A stretch of DNA of 64,000 bases from Bryobacterales bacterium (GCA_022824585.1 JAJDZN010000065.1:1-64000), one strand, 5' to 3'. Shown: positions 9,223 to 18,807, numbered from the stretch's first letter. Program-made: numbers and translations. The notes: generated by a model not told the origin, from the sequence alone.

Positions 9223-10269
9223 ATGAAACCGACTATACGATTGCTAGCGGGCTTCCTTGTGGTCAGTGCATTGGCCTCCGCGCAAGAAGCGGGCGAGACG
9301 GTCGAGGATTCCGGCTTCGTTATCAGAACCGAGTCGAACCTCGTTGTGGTTCCGCTGCACGTCTATCGGAAGAAGTCGTCCGTCAACGGCTTGGGGAAAG
9401 AGTCGTTCGAGCTCTATGAAGATGGCGTGAAGCAGAACATCGCGTTCGTCGAAGGGCCGGCCGGCGAGGGTGAGCCGGTCGGCGCCGGTCGTACGGTGCC
9501 GACGGAGATCATCTTTCTGATCGATTTCAGTCACAGCGTCATGATGAAGGACTTGCTGGATTTCACCAGCATCCGCGAGACCCTGTTGGAAGGGCTCCGC
9601 AAGGACGTTCTGATCTCCGTCTACGGTTTCGCGGGCTCGCTCAAACGCTTCACCGGGCCGACCCGCGATTTCCGAAAGTTGAATCGGGCGATCGAGCTGA
9701 CCTACGAGTCGCAAGCGGGCGGAAGCCGGATCTACGAGGCGATCATTCAGACCGCGCGTGACGCTTCAAGCCGCGGCGGCAACGCTTCGCGGATGATGCT
9801 TGTGTTCTCGGACGGGTTCAGTACGACCAAGCTGGACCCCGACGTCGTCGTCCAGGTCGCAAACGCCTATGGGATCCCTCTCTACCCGGTCATTCTGGGA
9901 CACGACCAAATTCGGGACAAACTCAACCGAGCCGGATCTCGCCGCAGCAACAGGGGCATCGGGCCGTCACGCAATCCGGGCCGTGCGTCTGGCGGGCAAT
10001 CTGCGTTGCGGCAGCAAGAACTGCGCCAGGCGGTCTTTGCCGAAATCGGTCCCAAGACCGGCGGCCAGAGTTTCGACCCAATGGTGCTGAATAACATGGT
10101 GATGCGCAAGATCTTGCGCTCTCTCGCCGATCTCGCAGCTACGGAGTACATCGTGGGCTACTACCCGAGCTCCGTGGACGAGGAGCTGAGCCCGCATCAA
10201 GTCCAAGTGCGCCTCGTCGATGAGAAGATTGGCAGGCTCTTCGGCGGGCAGCGCACCATTGTGCACTAA
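9223..10269 (+). CDS. Secreted VWA-domain protein
   Basis: A 348-residue protein with a clear signal peptide (residues 1-20, ending ASAQ). A short beta-rich segment follows, with the pattern 'LVVVPLHVYRKK...VNGLGKESFELYEDGVKQ'. Next comes a von Willebrand factor A domain from about residue 99. The metal-ion-dependent adhesion site is visible as DFSHS (DxSxS) after IFLI, and LVFSDGFSTT supplies the later MIDAS aspartate region. Proteins of this layout (short Ig-like segment plus VWA) are abundant in Acidobacteriota, where their function is mostly unknown. A role in protein-protein adhesion outside the cytoplasm is inference. It stands alone, with the next gene about 370 bases downstream. Confidence 0.85.
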   Translation: MKPTIRLLAGFLVVSALASAQEAGETVEDSGFVIRTESNLVVVPLHVYRKKSSVNGLGKESFELYEDGVKQNIAFVEGPAGEGEPVGAGRTVPTEIIFLIDFSHSVMMKDLLDFTSIRETLLEGLRKDVLISVYGFAGSLKRFTGPTRDFRKLNRAIELTYESQAGGSRIYEAIIQTARDASSRGGNASRMMLVFSDGFSTTKLDPDVVVQVANAYGIPLYPVILGHDQIRDKLNRAGSRRSNRGIGPSRNPGRASGGQSALRQQELRQAVFAEIGPKTGGQSFDPMVLNNMVMRKILRSLADLAATEYIVGYYPSSVDEELSPHQVQVRLVDEKIGRLFGGQRTIVH

Positions 10270-10637
10270 GCTGGCTCGGCGTATTGCGGCGCGGCAAACC
10301 AGGTGAGAGGTCCCGGAACGCTTGCCACTGGGCTCGAAGAAACGACCGCAAGTGGTACGCGTCGGGGCGCTATGAGTGGCGTAGAACCACCGTTCGACTA
10401 TGAGCTCGAGCCGGGCTCGCCGACTCGCGGTGCTTAACTCCGCTCGCGGTACTCACCGCCCTGGGCCTAACGTCTCGAAGCGCTCTTTTGACAGACTGCC
10501 CGCCCGATCTGCTGGAGTCCCCGGAACCGACTCGCCAGCCCGGTCGGTATAGGCAGTCAGTGCGCAACGTGTGCGACCATCTCTCTGTGGCGTCAAAGCG
10601 GTGTTTTCCGGACCTGAATCCACTGGGAGATTCTGAG
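10270..10637. other. Intergenic, probable promoter region of the DUF3604 gene
   Basis: About 370 bases with no convincing gene. The downstream frame is open from 10488, but that extension lacks a signal peptide and is not believable as protein. A TTGACA occurs at 10488-10493 without a good -10 at the usual distance. A purine-rich GGGAGA stretch at 10625-10630 precedes the chosen ATG. Confidence 0.45.
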
Positions 10638-13634
10638 ATGAGCAACAGCACAGATACCCGAAAGCCTGCGATTAGCAGCCTCCGACCGCTGCTAGTAATG
10701 CTCTTGCTGGGCTGCTTCGCTGGTGCCGCCTACGCCGAATCGGCATTCAAGATCACATTTTCTGCGCAGCGGCGCACCCACGGTAGGATCTGGAACGGCG
10801 GCGTGGACGATGCTGAGCGCCTGCGCAGCATGCTTGGCTGGCATCTTCACGATGACGACCGCCTGCGGCCGCCCAACCGCTGGGACATCATGACCCAGTC
10901 CGTGGGCGGCGACGTGGCCGCCCCGGGCTTGATTCTCTCGCTCAACGGACCCGAGAGCGTGCCATTCCGCTTCTTCACGCGCCAAGGCGACACGACGTTC
11001 GTGCCGTCCGACCTGCCCTACGGAGCGCCGCACTTCCCGCCAGATCTCGGCGACGACATTGCCATCGAACGGGTGCCGGACCCGCTGATGGTCTCGTCCA
11101 GTGAGTCGGAAGACGACGACCCCGCCCTGTTGCGTACCAAGTCCGGCGAGTACTGGCTGGCGTGGGTGTCGTATCGGACGTTGCGCCGAGAGGGCGACTA
11201 CTTGGATGGCGCCGATCAGGTCCTCGTCTCGCGCAGCACGGACGGGCGCATTTGGTCCAAGCCGGAATCCGTCACGGCACCAGGGGATCACTTCCGGGTC
11301 GCGTTGGCGGAGGACGGCCAAGGCCGGGTCTGGTGTGTGTACGGGCTTCAGGAGGAGCTAGGCACCGGGAACTTCGATATCTTCGCCAAGAGCTGGGAAG
11401 GCGACGCATGGGCGGCGCCGGTCCGCCTGAGCGAGGATCCGCGGCCCGATGCGTTTCACGACGTGGCTACGGCACCCGACGGGAGCTTTTTCGTGGTGTG
11501 GGCCGGGTATCGGGACTCGCCCTCCGGCGGCCCGCCCCAGAGCGACATCATGCTGCGCCGCTTCGACGGCGACTCGTGGGGCGAAGTATCGAATCTGACC
11601 CAATCCGATCAAGACGATTGGGAGCCGGCGGTAGCCGTTGACACAGCGGGGAACGCTTGGGTGGCGTGGGATTCGTACCGCGAGATGGGTTTCGATCTGC
11701 TGATGCGCAAGGTTGCCGACGACGGCATGGGCGAGACAGTCACGGTCTCCGCCACTCCATTCGCGGAAATGAAGGCCGATGTGGCGGTCGACGCGGCCGG
11801 CCGTGTATGGGTCGCATGGGAAGAAGGGGCTCCGAACTGGGGCAAGGACTATGGCTATGAGAATCCCAAGCACCGCATCAACCTCAAGCAGGGCTCGCGA
11901 CTGTACGACCCGCGCGCCGGCCGCCGCCCGCAGGTTGCGGTCTTTGCGGACGGCAAGTGGAGCCAGCCGAGTCAGGACGTCACCGGGGCCACGCCCGGGT
12001 ATCTGAACCCGGCTCTGTTCCAAAACCCGAGATTGGCGGTCGATGGCTCTGGCAAGGTGTGGGTGCTGCTGCGGCACCAGTGGCGTGGAGCCGGTCGCTG
12101 GGGCGGCCATTTCTTCGACTTCTACGCCACGACTTGGAGTGGCGAAGCTTGGATCGCTCCTGTCTTGCTCTCGGGCAGCACCAGCCGCCAGGACACGGTC
12201 GTCAGCACGGCCGCGGGGGACGGCGCTTCGCTCGTAGCGGCGGTGGTCGGCGATGGCCGCCGCATGCCGGTTGGGCTGCCGCGCCGACATGACGTAGCGG
12301 TGATGCAAATCGATGGCGCAAGGGTGCCGGCCGCAGGCGACGCGGTAGAGCTCGAGCCGTTCGAACCAAGCGCTGCGCCGGGCTACCGGCCGACCCATGC
12401 GGACGAGAGCGGGGACATCGCGCGCATTCGGGGCCATCGCGTCGAGATTGACGGCAGGACGTGGAAGGTCGTCCGGGGCGACTTGCACCGCCACACCGAG
12501 ATTTCGATGGACGGGGCTGTGGACGGCTCGTTGTACGACGCCTACCGCTACGCGCTGAATGCGGCGCAATTGGATTTCCTTGGCGTCAGCGACCACAATT
12601 ACGGCCAATGGCTGGATACGGACGAGCCCGAGTATCCGCAGTCCGACAACGAGTTCCAATTCTGGCGGACGCAGAAGTCGGCCGATCTCTTCTATGTGCC
12701 CGGACGCTTCACTCCGCTCTACGGCTACGAGCGCACTCCGAACTTCCCGCTAGGCCATCGCAACGTCTTTCATGCCCAGCGTGGCGTGTTCAGCCTCCGC
12801 GTGCCGCGCCTGCACGTGCGAGAGCGTCCCGAACTGCTCGATTCGGATCCGCTGAATTTGTGGGCCTACTTGCGCCGTACCGGCGGGATCGGCATTCCGC
12901 ACACGCCAGCCACGACGATGGGAACGAACTGGATGCGCCGCAACGACGACGTGATCCCGGTGACGGAGATCTATCAGGGTGACCGGAACTCATACGAGAC
13001 ACAGGGCGGCCCTCGGGCAGCCTTGCCCAGCTCGCCGGGGCCGGGCCGGGCCGGAGCGGCACCCCACCAGCAGGGCTTGGTCCAGAATGCCCTGGGCGTG
13101 GGCTACCGCATGGGGTTCATCGCCTCCAGCGACCACTACTCCACGCACATCTCTTACGCGAACTTGATCGTTCCTGACGGCGTGACGACTCGGGAGGATC
13201 TGTTGGACGCGTTTCGCAAGCGGAGGACGTATGCTTCGACCGACAACATTGCTGTCGACTTCCATGCTGCCGGAAAGCACCAGGGGTCGGTCATTGCCGC
13301 GCCGCAGTCGCCCGTCTTCAATGTCCGGGTGCGCGGCACCGGACCGATCTTGAGCGTCGAGGTTGTCAAGAACAACAAGGCGGTCTACACGCACAAGGGG
13401 CAGGGCAGCAGCGAGGTGGAGTTCGAGTACAAGGATGCGGACTTCAGCGACACCTCGATGGGGCCGACTGTGACGATCACGGACTGGTCCCGCCCCGAGA
13501 CCGGCATTCGACCGAGACCGAACCCCCACGAGAGTTTCTACTACCTGCGCGTCATCCAGAGCTTCAGCGAGGAAGAGCCGAGGCGGGAAGGGGAGGTGGC
13601 GTGGTCGTCCCCGATCTTTGTAGAGACTGAGTAG
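10638..13634 (+). CDS. Secreted two-domain protein: BNR/sialidase-like propeller plus DUF3604 (PHP-like)
   Basis: From the ATG at 10638 (GGGAG nearby) the product is 998 residues with a signal peptide (LLVMLLLGCFAGAAYA). The N-terminal 550 or so residues contain repeated 'VAVDTAGNAWVAWDSYR' and 'SRSTDGRIWSKPESVT' units typical of BNR/sialidase-like propellers. The C-terminal part is DUF3604, related to PHP metal-dependent hydrolases. It shows GDLHRHTEIS, GVSDHNYG, a later GIPHTP and ASSDHYSTH, which supply the expected His/Asp metal ligands. DUF3604 proteins have no firmly established substrate. The combination suggests an extracytoplasmic hydrolase carrying a recognition propeller. It is followed convergently by the acyl-CoA ligase gene. 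Confidence 0.85.
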   Translation: MSNSTDTRKPAISSLRPLLVMLLLGCFAGAAYAESAFKITFSAQRRTHGRIWNGGVDDAERLRSMLGWHLHDDDRLRPPNRWDIMTQSVGGDVAAPGLILSLNGPESVPFRFFTRQGDTTFVPSDLPYGAPHFPPDLGDDIAIERVPDPLMVSSSESEDDDPALLRTKSGEYWLAWVSYRTLRREGDYLDGADQVLVSRSTDGRIWSKPESVTAPGDHFRVALAEDGQGRVWCVYGLQEELGTGNFDIFAKSWEGDAWAAPVRLSEDPRPDAFHDVATAPDGSFFVVWAGYRDSPSGGPPQSDIMLRRFDGDSWGEVSNLTQSDQDDWEPAVAVDTAGNAWVAWDSYREMGFDLLMRKVADDGMGETVTVSATPFAEMKADVAVDAAGRVWVAWEEGAPNWGKDYGYENPKHRINLKQGSRLYDPRAGRRPQVAVFADGKWSQPSQDVTGATPGYLNPALFQNPRLAVDGSGKVWVLLRHQWRGAGRWGGHFFDFYATTWSGEAWIAPVLLSGSTSRQDTVVSTAAGDGASLVAAVVGDGRRMPVGLPRRHDVAVMQIDGARVPAAGDAVELEPFEPSAAPGYRPTHADESGDIARIRGHRVEIDGRTWKVVRGDLHRHTEISMDGAVDGSLYDAYRYALNAAQLDFLGVSDHNYGQWLDTDEPEYPQSDNEFQFWRTQKSADLFYVPGRFTPLYGYERTPNFPLGHRNVFHAQRGVFSLRVPRLHVRERPELLDSDPLNLWAYLRRTGGIGIPHTPATTMGTNWMRRNDDVIPVTEIYQGDRNSYETQGGPRAALPSSPGPGRAGAAPHQQGLVQNALGVGYRMGFIASSDHYSTHISYANLIVPDGVTTREDLLDAFRKRRTYASTDNIAVDFHAAGKHQGSVIAAPQSPVFNVRVRGTGPILSVEVVKNNKAVYTHKGQGSSEVEFEYKDADFSDTSMGPTVTITDWSRPETGIRPRPNPHESFYYLRVIQSFSEEEPRREGEVAWSSPIFVETE

Positions 13635-13649
13635 CGCGGCACGCCAGCG

Positions 13650-15176
13650 TCACGCTGGCTTCGGGCTCTCCGCGGCGAGGCCTGCCACGAGCGCCTTCTT
13701 CTGCACCTTTCCCATCGCGTTGCGCGGAAGCGCGTCCACGAACACCACGCGCTTGGGAGACTTGTAGGCGGCCAGGGACGCCCGGCTGTGTCGGACCAGT
13801 TCTTCGGCGGTCGGGGAAGAATCCCCCCGGACCACGAACGCTGTTACGGCCTCGCCCCATTCCGCGTCGGGAACGCCCGCCACGGCGCACTGCAGGACGC
13901 CGGGGTGTCGGGCAAGCACGTGTTCGACCTCTGTCGGGTACACGTTGAAGCCGCCGGTGATGATCAAGTCCGTCATGCGCCCCTTGAGCTCGAAGCGTCC
14001 CCGCGAGTCGCGGAGCCCCAGGTCGCCGGTCCGGAACCAGCCGTCGTCGGTGAACGACCTGCTGGTCTTGCCGGGATCGTTCCAGTAGCCTGAGAACAGG
14101 TGCGGCCCCCGGGTCTGCAACTCCCCCACCTCGCCTTGCTCGCAGGGCTTGCCAGTGGCCTCGTTGACGATGCGCATCTCCACGCCCGGCAGCGGAACTC
14201 CCACTTGGCCTGGCACGCGCGCTCCGTCAACGGGGTTGGACAGCATGATGCCGGTCTCGGTCATCCCGTAACGTTCGACCACGCGGTGCCCAAAGCGCTC
14301 CTCGATTGCCTCGAAGACTTCGACGGGCAGGCGGTCCGAGCCGGAGGTCAGCAGTCGCATGTGCCCCAAGTCGAGCTTGCGGTCGCCCAGCGACGCCAGC
14401 AGGCGGCGGTACATGGTTGGGACCGCCATGAACACGGTGCAGTCCTTCGCGCCGAGGTCGCACAACGCCGTGCTCGCGTCGAACGATGGACGCACGACAG
14501 CGCTCGCGCCCGCGTGCAGCGCTCCGTGTAAGGCCACCAACAGCCCGTGCACGTGAAACATCGGCAGCACGTGCAGCAGAACGTCGTCCGCGGACCATTG
14601 CCAGGCCTCGCCCAGCATGTCGATGTTTGCTGTCAAGCTGCCATGCGACATCAGCGCTCCCTTGGGGCGCCCGGTCGTTCCGCTTGTATAGAGCATCAGT
14701 GCAGGAGACTTATAAGAAAGTTTAACTTTGTCAAAGGGAGTGGTCGCGGACGGCAGAGACCCTTGGAAGGTATCTTGGTCTACGGCCACGATACGAGTGG
14801 GCGAATCGACTGCTAGCGCGCCGGGGCCCGCCTGTCCGGGGTGCCGCCGCGCCGTGACCAGCACTCTTGCCTGGGAGTCCTCCAGCAGGTACTCCAGTTC
14901 GGGGGCCGAATAGGCTGGATTGAGCGGTATGGACACGGCGCCCATGCTGCATGCCGCAAGGTGCAACTCGATCGCGGCCAAGCTCTTCGGCAAGCAGACG
15001 GCCACGCGGTCCCCCGGGGTGGCGCCCTGCTCAGCCAGCCAGGCGGCGGTCGCCATGACGCGGTGCCACAGCGCGTCGTAGCTGATTCTCTCCGCGCCGC
15101 CCTCGCTGCGAAACTCTATCGCCGTCTTCGGCCCGTGCTTCAGGCAGTTGCGACGCAAGCGCTCAAGGAATAGCAT
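13650..15176 (-). CDS. Malonyl-CoA synthetase-like (MatB family) acyl-CoA ligase
   Basis: A 508-residue ANL-superfamily adenylate-forming enzyme. The P-loop-like motif is YTSGTTGRPKGAL at about residue 163, followed by LPMFHVHGL, YGMTETGIM and TGDLG. The adenylation-completing lysine region is NAMGKVQKKAL near the C-terminus. The spacing and the HVLPMFHVHGLLVALH stretch resemble MatB malonyl- or methylmalonyl-CoA synthetases more than long-chain ligases. It would make an acyl-CoA from a short dicarboxylate, CoA and ATP in the cytosol. It lies 72 bases downstream of the FG-GAP gene on the same strand. The exact acid cannot be read from sequence. Confidence 0.85.
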   Translation of the reverse strand: MLFLERLRRNCLKHGPKTAIEFRSEGGAERISYDALWHRVMATAAWLAEQGATPGDRVAVCLPKSLAAIELHLAACSMGAVSIPLNPAYSAPELEYLLEDSQARVLVTARRHPGQAGPGALAVDSPTRIVAVDQDTFQGSLPSATTPFDKVKLSYKSPALMLYTSGTTGRPKGALMSHGSLTANIDMLGEAWQWSADDVLLHVLPMFHVHGLLVALHGALHAGASAVVRPSFDASTALCDLGAKDCTVFMAVPTMYRRLLASLGDRKLDLGHMRLLTSGSDRLPVEVFEAIEERFGHRVVERYGMTETGIMLSNPVDGARVPGQVGVPLPGVEMRIVNEATGKPCEQGEVGELQTRGPHLFSGYWNDPGKTSRSFTDDGWFRTGDLGLRDSRGRFELKGRMTDLIITGGFNVYPTEVEHVLARHPGVLQCAVAGVPDAEWGEAVTAFVVRGDSSPTAEELVRHSRASLAAYKSPKRVVFVDALPRNAMGKVQKKALVAGLAAESPKPA

Positions 15177-15248
15177 TCGTGTAGGCCTCTGCCGGTCGTG
15201 ATTTGGCCAGCGCGCTGCCCCCGTATCTCCCCACCAAGTAGCCCGTGG

Positions 15249-17195
15249 TTACGGCTTGGCCCAGTAGAGAAAGCCGTCCTCGGCTCCAACTAAGAGTTCC
15301 CTCCTACCATCGCCGTTCCAGTCGACGGTGGTCGGGCTCGACGTGTGCCCGGCCAGCTTGGTCTCGGAGAGCGGTCCCATGTCAACTAAGCGGGTCTTGC
15401 CATAGTCGGTTTCCAAGTTACGCATCCAACTCGCGCTCGTGCTGTTCACGATGATGTCCAGCTTGCCGTCTTCGTCCCAGTCCACCACGTCGATCTTGCG
15501 GCGGCCGCTCTTGCCGGCCCAGTCGGAGTTCAACCTGAGGGGGCCCGGCTGGTCGTTTACGGCCCGGTGCTGCCGGTCGTAGTCGGACGCCGGCTGGGAT
15601 TCGAAGATCCGCTGGCCGGCCAGCAGTACGGCATGGCCGTCATGGAGGACGCGGCGAAACCATGCCAGATAGCCCTCGTGATCGAGCATCACGAGATCCA
15701 TCAGGCCATCCGCGTTCCAGTCGACCGGAACGGGCCGCGTGCGCCACTGGCTGACGAGTTCGCGCTCGCCCGGGTTCCACCAGTTCCAAGCCGGCTTGGG
15801 CGGAGCGGCCTGCCAGTTCACGCGCACGGGGCGCTCGCCTTCGAAGCGAGGGCCGTGCGGGCTGCCGACGTTGCGGTACCAGACGACGCGGCCCCAAATC
15901 GAGTTCGCCAGAATGTCCAACAGCCCATCTCCGTCCCAGTCGGCGACGCCGATCGTGGTGTAGCCCCACTTCGCCTCGCACGGTCCTTGGATGGACCCGT
16001 TCGGTCCGGCTTGAATGCGAATGGTCTTTCCGGCGGCCCGCAGCAGTGCCGGTTCTGCGAAGCGCGGCGGGTATCCCCCCAAGTTCTCAATCCAGCCGAT
16101 ATAGCCTGCGGTGTTGCCAGCGACGATGTCCTCGTCACCATCGGAATCGATATCCACCCCTTGCGGCGTGACCAGCGCGCCGAACTTGACGAACTCGGCG
16201 CGTTGGCGAAAATACCGCGGCTGGGCGAACACCGGCATGCCCTCCTCGAGTCGGCCGGTGTGCTCGACGAATGCGACCCGGCCATCTTCGTCCCCGACGA
16301 TCAAGTCGACATCGCCGTCACCATCCCAATCCACCGAGGTTGGCGTGATCATCTGCAGGTCCATCGCGAGCGGTTCGCCTCCGCTGCGCAGGCGGCGGCC
16401 CTTGGCCAACCGCGGCTGTTCCCGCGTGCCGACGTTTTCGAAGTAGGTAAATCCGTCCAGGAATTCCCCGCAGAGCAAGTCGAGGTCGCCGTCTGAGTCG
16501 AAATCCGCTAGGTTGGGGCTCGGCATGCCGAATACATCGACGTCGAGCCCTGCTGCTGTGAGTCGGCGAGGGTCGCTGAACGTGCCGTCCGCTTCGCGCA
16601 GGGCGAGGTAGACGTAGCCGTGCAACGGGCCGTTGGTCCACGTGCCGGAGCGGTCGAATGCGTCGTCCCAACCGTAGTCGCCCCAGTCGCCCACTCCGAT
16701 GACTAGGTCGAGGTCGCCGTCTCCCTCCCAGTCGGCCAGCTTCCACTGTTTCGCGCGCAGCCTGCCGCTGGAAGCGTAGACTCGCTCCGTGTTGATGTCC
16801 AGTTCCACAGGGTTGGAGTAGGCGTCTTCGCGGAAAGTCGCGTGCGTTTCGCCGGGCGTGGCGATCAGAGCGGGGTGGCCGGAGTTATGGGAGACCTGCG
16901 CATTGGTGCGGTATTCGCCGATGCGCACACCTGGCAGAAATATCGGCATTGCTGGATTGCTGCCTGGCGGGGCTGGATTCTCGAAGAAGTACGTCCCCTG
17001 ATAGGGCAAGCCGCCGCTCGAGACGACCAGATCTAGGTCGCCGTCCTGGTCGTAGTCCAGAGGGAGTGGCCATGCCCATAAACCAACTCCCAGGTCCACT
17101 TCGAGTTGCGCGTCGTTATAGCGAACGCGCTCTAGTTCCGCTGCGGGGAGTTGCACAGAAAGTGAGACAGCGAGAAGTCCCCAGATCCAGCGCAT
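15249..17195 (-). CDS. Secreted FG-GAP/VCBS-repeat beta-propeller protein
   Basis: From the ATG at 17195 the product is 648 residues and starts with a signal peptide (MRWIWGLLAVSLSVQLPAA). Calcium-binding FG-GAP/VCBS units recur along its length: DYDQDGDLDLVV, DWEGDGDLDLVIG, DFDSDGDLDLL, DWDGDGDVDLIVG, DIDSDGDEDIV, DWNADGLMDLVM, DWDEDGKLDIIV and DWNGDGRRELLVG. These build an integrin-like propeller with Ca2+ in each D-x-D-x-D-G loop. Longer starts up to 17381 have no signal peptide and are rejected. Likely extracellular; the ligand is unknown. Divergent from sufE. Confidence 0.88.
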   Translation of the reverse strand: MRWIWGLLAVSLSVQLPAAELERVRYNDAQLEVDLGVGLWAWPLPLDYDQDGDLDLVVSSGGLPYQGTYFFENPAPPGSNPAMPIFLPGVRIGEYRTNAQVSHNSGHPALIATPGETHATFREDAYSNPVELDINTERVYASSGRLRAKQWKLADWEGDGDLDLVIGVGDWGDYGWDDAFDRSGTWTNGPLHGYVYLALREADGTFSDPRRLTAAGLDVDVFGMPSPNLADFDSDGDLDLLCGEFLDGFTYFENVGTREQPRLAKGRRLRSGGEPLAMDLQMITPTSVDWDGDGDVDLIVGDEDGRVAFVEHTGRLEEGMPVFAQPRYFRQRAEFVKFGALVTPQGVDIDSDGDEDIVAGNTAGYIGWIENLGGYPPRFAEPALLRAAGKTIRIQAGPNGSIQGPCEAKWGYTTIGVADWDGDGLLDILANSIWGRVVWYRNVGSPHGPRFEGERPVRVNWQAAPPKPAWNWWNPGERELVSQWRTRPVPVDWNADGLMDLVMLDHEGYLAWFRRVLHDGHAVLLAGQRIFESQPASDYDRQHRAVNDQPGPLRLNSDWAGKSGRRKIDVVDWDEDGKLDIIVNSTSASWMRNLETDYGKTRLVDMGPLSETKLAGHTSSPTTVDWNGDGRRELLVGAEDGFLYWAKP

Positions 17196-17320
17196 CTTGT
17201 TACTGTGGCACCATGTCAGCGGGGGCGCAAGACTCCCAGTCGGTCGCACCGTGATGGTGCCGCCGTAAAGGGGCACCGTCAGATGGTCAATCCCTAGGTA
17301 GCTGCAGCCCGCTTCGACGT

Positions 17321-17842
17321 ATGCGAGTAGAATTCGAAGTTGGGGGCAGCGAGTTGAGCAGCCGGTCGATCCAAGCCGCACATCAGGAAATCGTCGACGA
17401 GTTCGAATTCCTGGATGACTGGATGGACCGCTACCAGCACATCATCGATCTCGGGCGCAGACTCCCGGAATTCCCGCCGGAGTTTCAGACCGACGAGTAC
17501 AAGGTCAAGGGCTGCCAAGCACAGGTCTGGCTCCGCTCGGAGCGTCGCGATGGCTTGCTGCACTTCCAAGCCATCAGCGATGCTGCGATTGTCTGCGGCT
17601 TGGTCGCGATCTTGCTCAGAGCGTACTCCGGATTCGAGCCCAAGACTATCTTGGACGCCGGCCACCGCTTCATCGACGAAATCGGATTTACCGAGCACCT
17701 CAGCCCGACGCGGGGCAATGGACTGCATGCCATGCTGCGCGCAATCCGGCAGCATGCGGCCAATGCAGCAGTGCCTTCTAAAACGAAATCGGGGATCAAT
17801 GAGGCTTCCGAGGGGAAGGGGGGCACACGACACCGGTCGTGA
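17321..17842 (+). CDS. sufE: SufE-family sulfur acceptor for cysteine desulfurase
   Basis: A 173-residue protein. DEFEFLDDWMDRYQHIIDLG, the VKGCQAQVWL motif and the C-terminal HLSPTRGNGLHAML are diagnostic of SufE. Cys65 in GCQ is the residue that accepts persulfide sulfur from the desulfurase SufS and hands it to the SufBCD Fe-S scaffold. It is slightly longer than most SufE proteins (about 140 residues) because of a charged, low-complexity tail. No sufS or sufBCD is in the window, so this is an orphan copy. It is transcribed divergently from the FG-GAP gene across a 125-base gap. Confidence 0.9.
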   Translation: MRVEFEVGGSELSSRSIQAAHQEIVDEFEFLDDWMDRYQHIIDLGRRLPEFPPEFQTDEYKVKGCQAQVWLRSERRDGLLHFQAISDAAIVCGLVAILLRAYSGFEPKTILDAGHRFIDEIGFTEHLSPTRGNGLHAMLRAIRQHAANAAVPSKTKSGINEASEGKGGTRHRS

Positions 17843-18184
17843 GCTCAAACTTCGCAGATCACAACGGTGCAGAGGCGGCGTAGCGGGGACGTCAGCCAGA
17901 TCTAGAGTTCCGCGGGAAGCCCGCGACCATCCGCTGAAGCCACGAGGCGGTGTTTGCATGTCCGGCAGCGAGCAGCCGGTGATGATCGGAGGTTCCTAGT
18001 CGGAAGTCAAACGGTAACCGGCTGTTTGGCAGGGTGTCCAAGTGCGATGAGTATCGGCTACCCGTACTCGATTTGATAACTCAGTGAAGTACCAAGACCG
18101 ATGCGATCCGATCTGGGTTCCGGAATTGTAGGAGGTGACACGTTCACTGCGTTGCCGGAGGCGAAACTGTTAGGCGGCACCAGA
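17843..18184. other. Intergenic, no gene seen
   Basis: About 340 bases between the convergent sufE and mazF-like genes. No open frame with recognisable motifs and no clear hairpin terminator was found. Confidence 0.5.
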
Positions 18185-18565
18185 CTAGGTGGGATTCGTC
18201 GTCTGCTGAACAAGTAGACTCGACCGACCAAGAATGCCGTCAATACCCGCTAACAGCAGTTCCAGTTTAGCCTGGGGGAGCTTGCCGGCTCGATCCACGA
18301 GGATACTCCTGTCGATAGCAACGACCTGAGACACATTCGCAACCGAGTCCTGCGGAAGGCCTGTGACGCGTGACATGAGGCGAACATTGCCCGGCGCGTC
18401 TGCCCAGCGAAGATTGCTTGTCATTGGGACGCAGACAACCGTTCCGATCCGGCTTCGATTGAGGTCGTCACACTGCACGACAACGACCGGTCTGCGATAC
18501 CCTGGGCCGGCACCTCTTGGCGCTGCCAAATCAGCCCACCAGACCTCCCCCTGAGCAATTACCAC
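18185..18565 (-). CDS. mazF: MazF/PemK-type endoribonuclease toxin
   Basis: A 126-residue protein starting at a GTG that overlaps the last 7 bases of the antitoxin gene. The motif 'GEVWWADLAAPRGAGPGYRRPVVVVQ' region, the VVCVPMTSN segment and GLPQDSVANVSQVVAIDRS match the MazF/PemK fold, a sequence-specific mRNA interferase. The antitoxin gene sits immediately upstream in the same operon, the usual order for this family. Length and motifs look complete, so it is probably active. It would be neutralised by protein-protein contact with the upstream antitoxin. Confidence 0.9.
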   Translation of the reverse strand: MVIAQGEVWWADLAAPRGAGPGYRRPVVVVQCDDLNRSRIGTVVCVPMTSNLRWADAPGNVRLMSRVTGLPQDSVANVSQVVAIDRSILVDRAGKLPQAKLELLLAGIDGILGRSSLLVQQTTNPT

Positions 18566-18795
18566 TCGGATCGCTCCAGCGCTCTACGGCCCGCAGTCCG
18601 GATGAAGTCATCGGGTTCCGTGTTGAGATTCGCGCAGACACGATTCATCGCCTCGGTCACCTCATCCGACGCGTGACGCGCAATGTACTCGCCCAGTGCC
18701 GCCGAGAACACCTTGCTGCGGGAACAACCTTGCTGCTGCCTAAACCGCTCGACGCTCTCGAACAGTTGGTTCGGAATCGAAACGGCCACTTTCAT
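18559..18795 (-). CDS. mazE: Ribbon-helix-helix antitoxin of the MazF pair
   Basis: From the ATG at 18795 a 78-residue protein. The N-terminal MKVAVSIPNQLFESVERF with a following CSRSKVFSAALGEYI helix is a ribbon-helix-helix (CopG/MazE-type) DNA-binding domain. The rest should bind and neutralise the toxin. Its stop overlaps the GTG start of the toxin, implying translational coupling. A longer frame to 18837 is rejected because the RHH normally starts at the methionine of MKVAVS. Autoregulation by the antitoxin-toxin complex is expected from the family. The symbol reflects role rather than orthology to E. coli mazE, which has an AbrB-type fold. Confidence 0.85.
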   Translation of the reverse strand: MKVAVSIPNQLFESVERFRQQQGCSRSKVFSAALGEYIARHASDEVTEAMNRVCANLNTEPDDFIRTAGRRALERSEW

Positions 18796-18801
18796 ACCAA
18801 G

Positions 18802-18807
18802 AGTATA
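18802..18807 (-). promoter_or_regulatory. Possible -10 element for the antitoxin-toxin operon
   Basis: On the minus strand TATACT ends six bases before the antitoxin ATG. If it is a real -10 element the transcript would be leaderless or nearly so. No strong -35 is visible. Confidence 0.3.

Noticed and set aside
10488..10637. N-terminal extension of the DUF3604 protein
   Set aside because: The signal peptide begins at the ATG at 10638, which has a purine-rich ribosome-binding site; the extension has no protein-like features.
11358..12659. 433-codon minus-strand open frame opposite the DUF3604 gene
   Set aside because: Antisense to a strongly supported gene; Arg/Ala/Val-rich with no motif, and explained by codon bias at high G+C.
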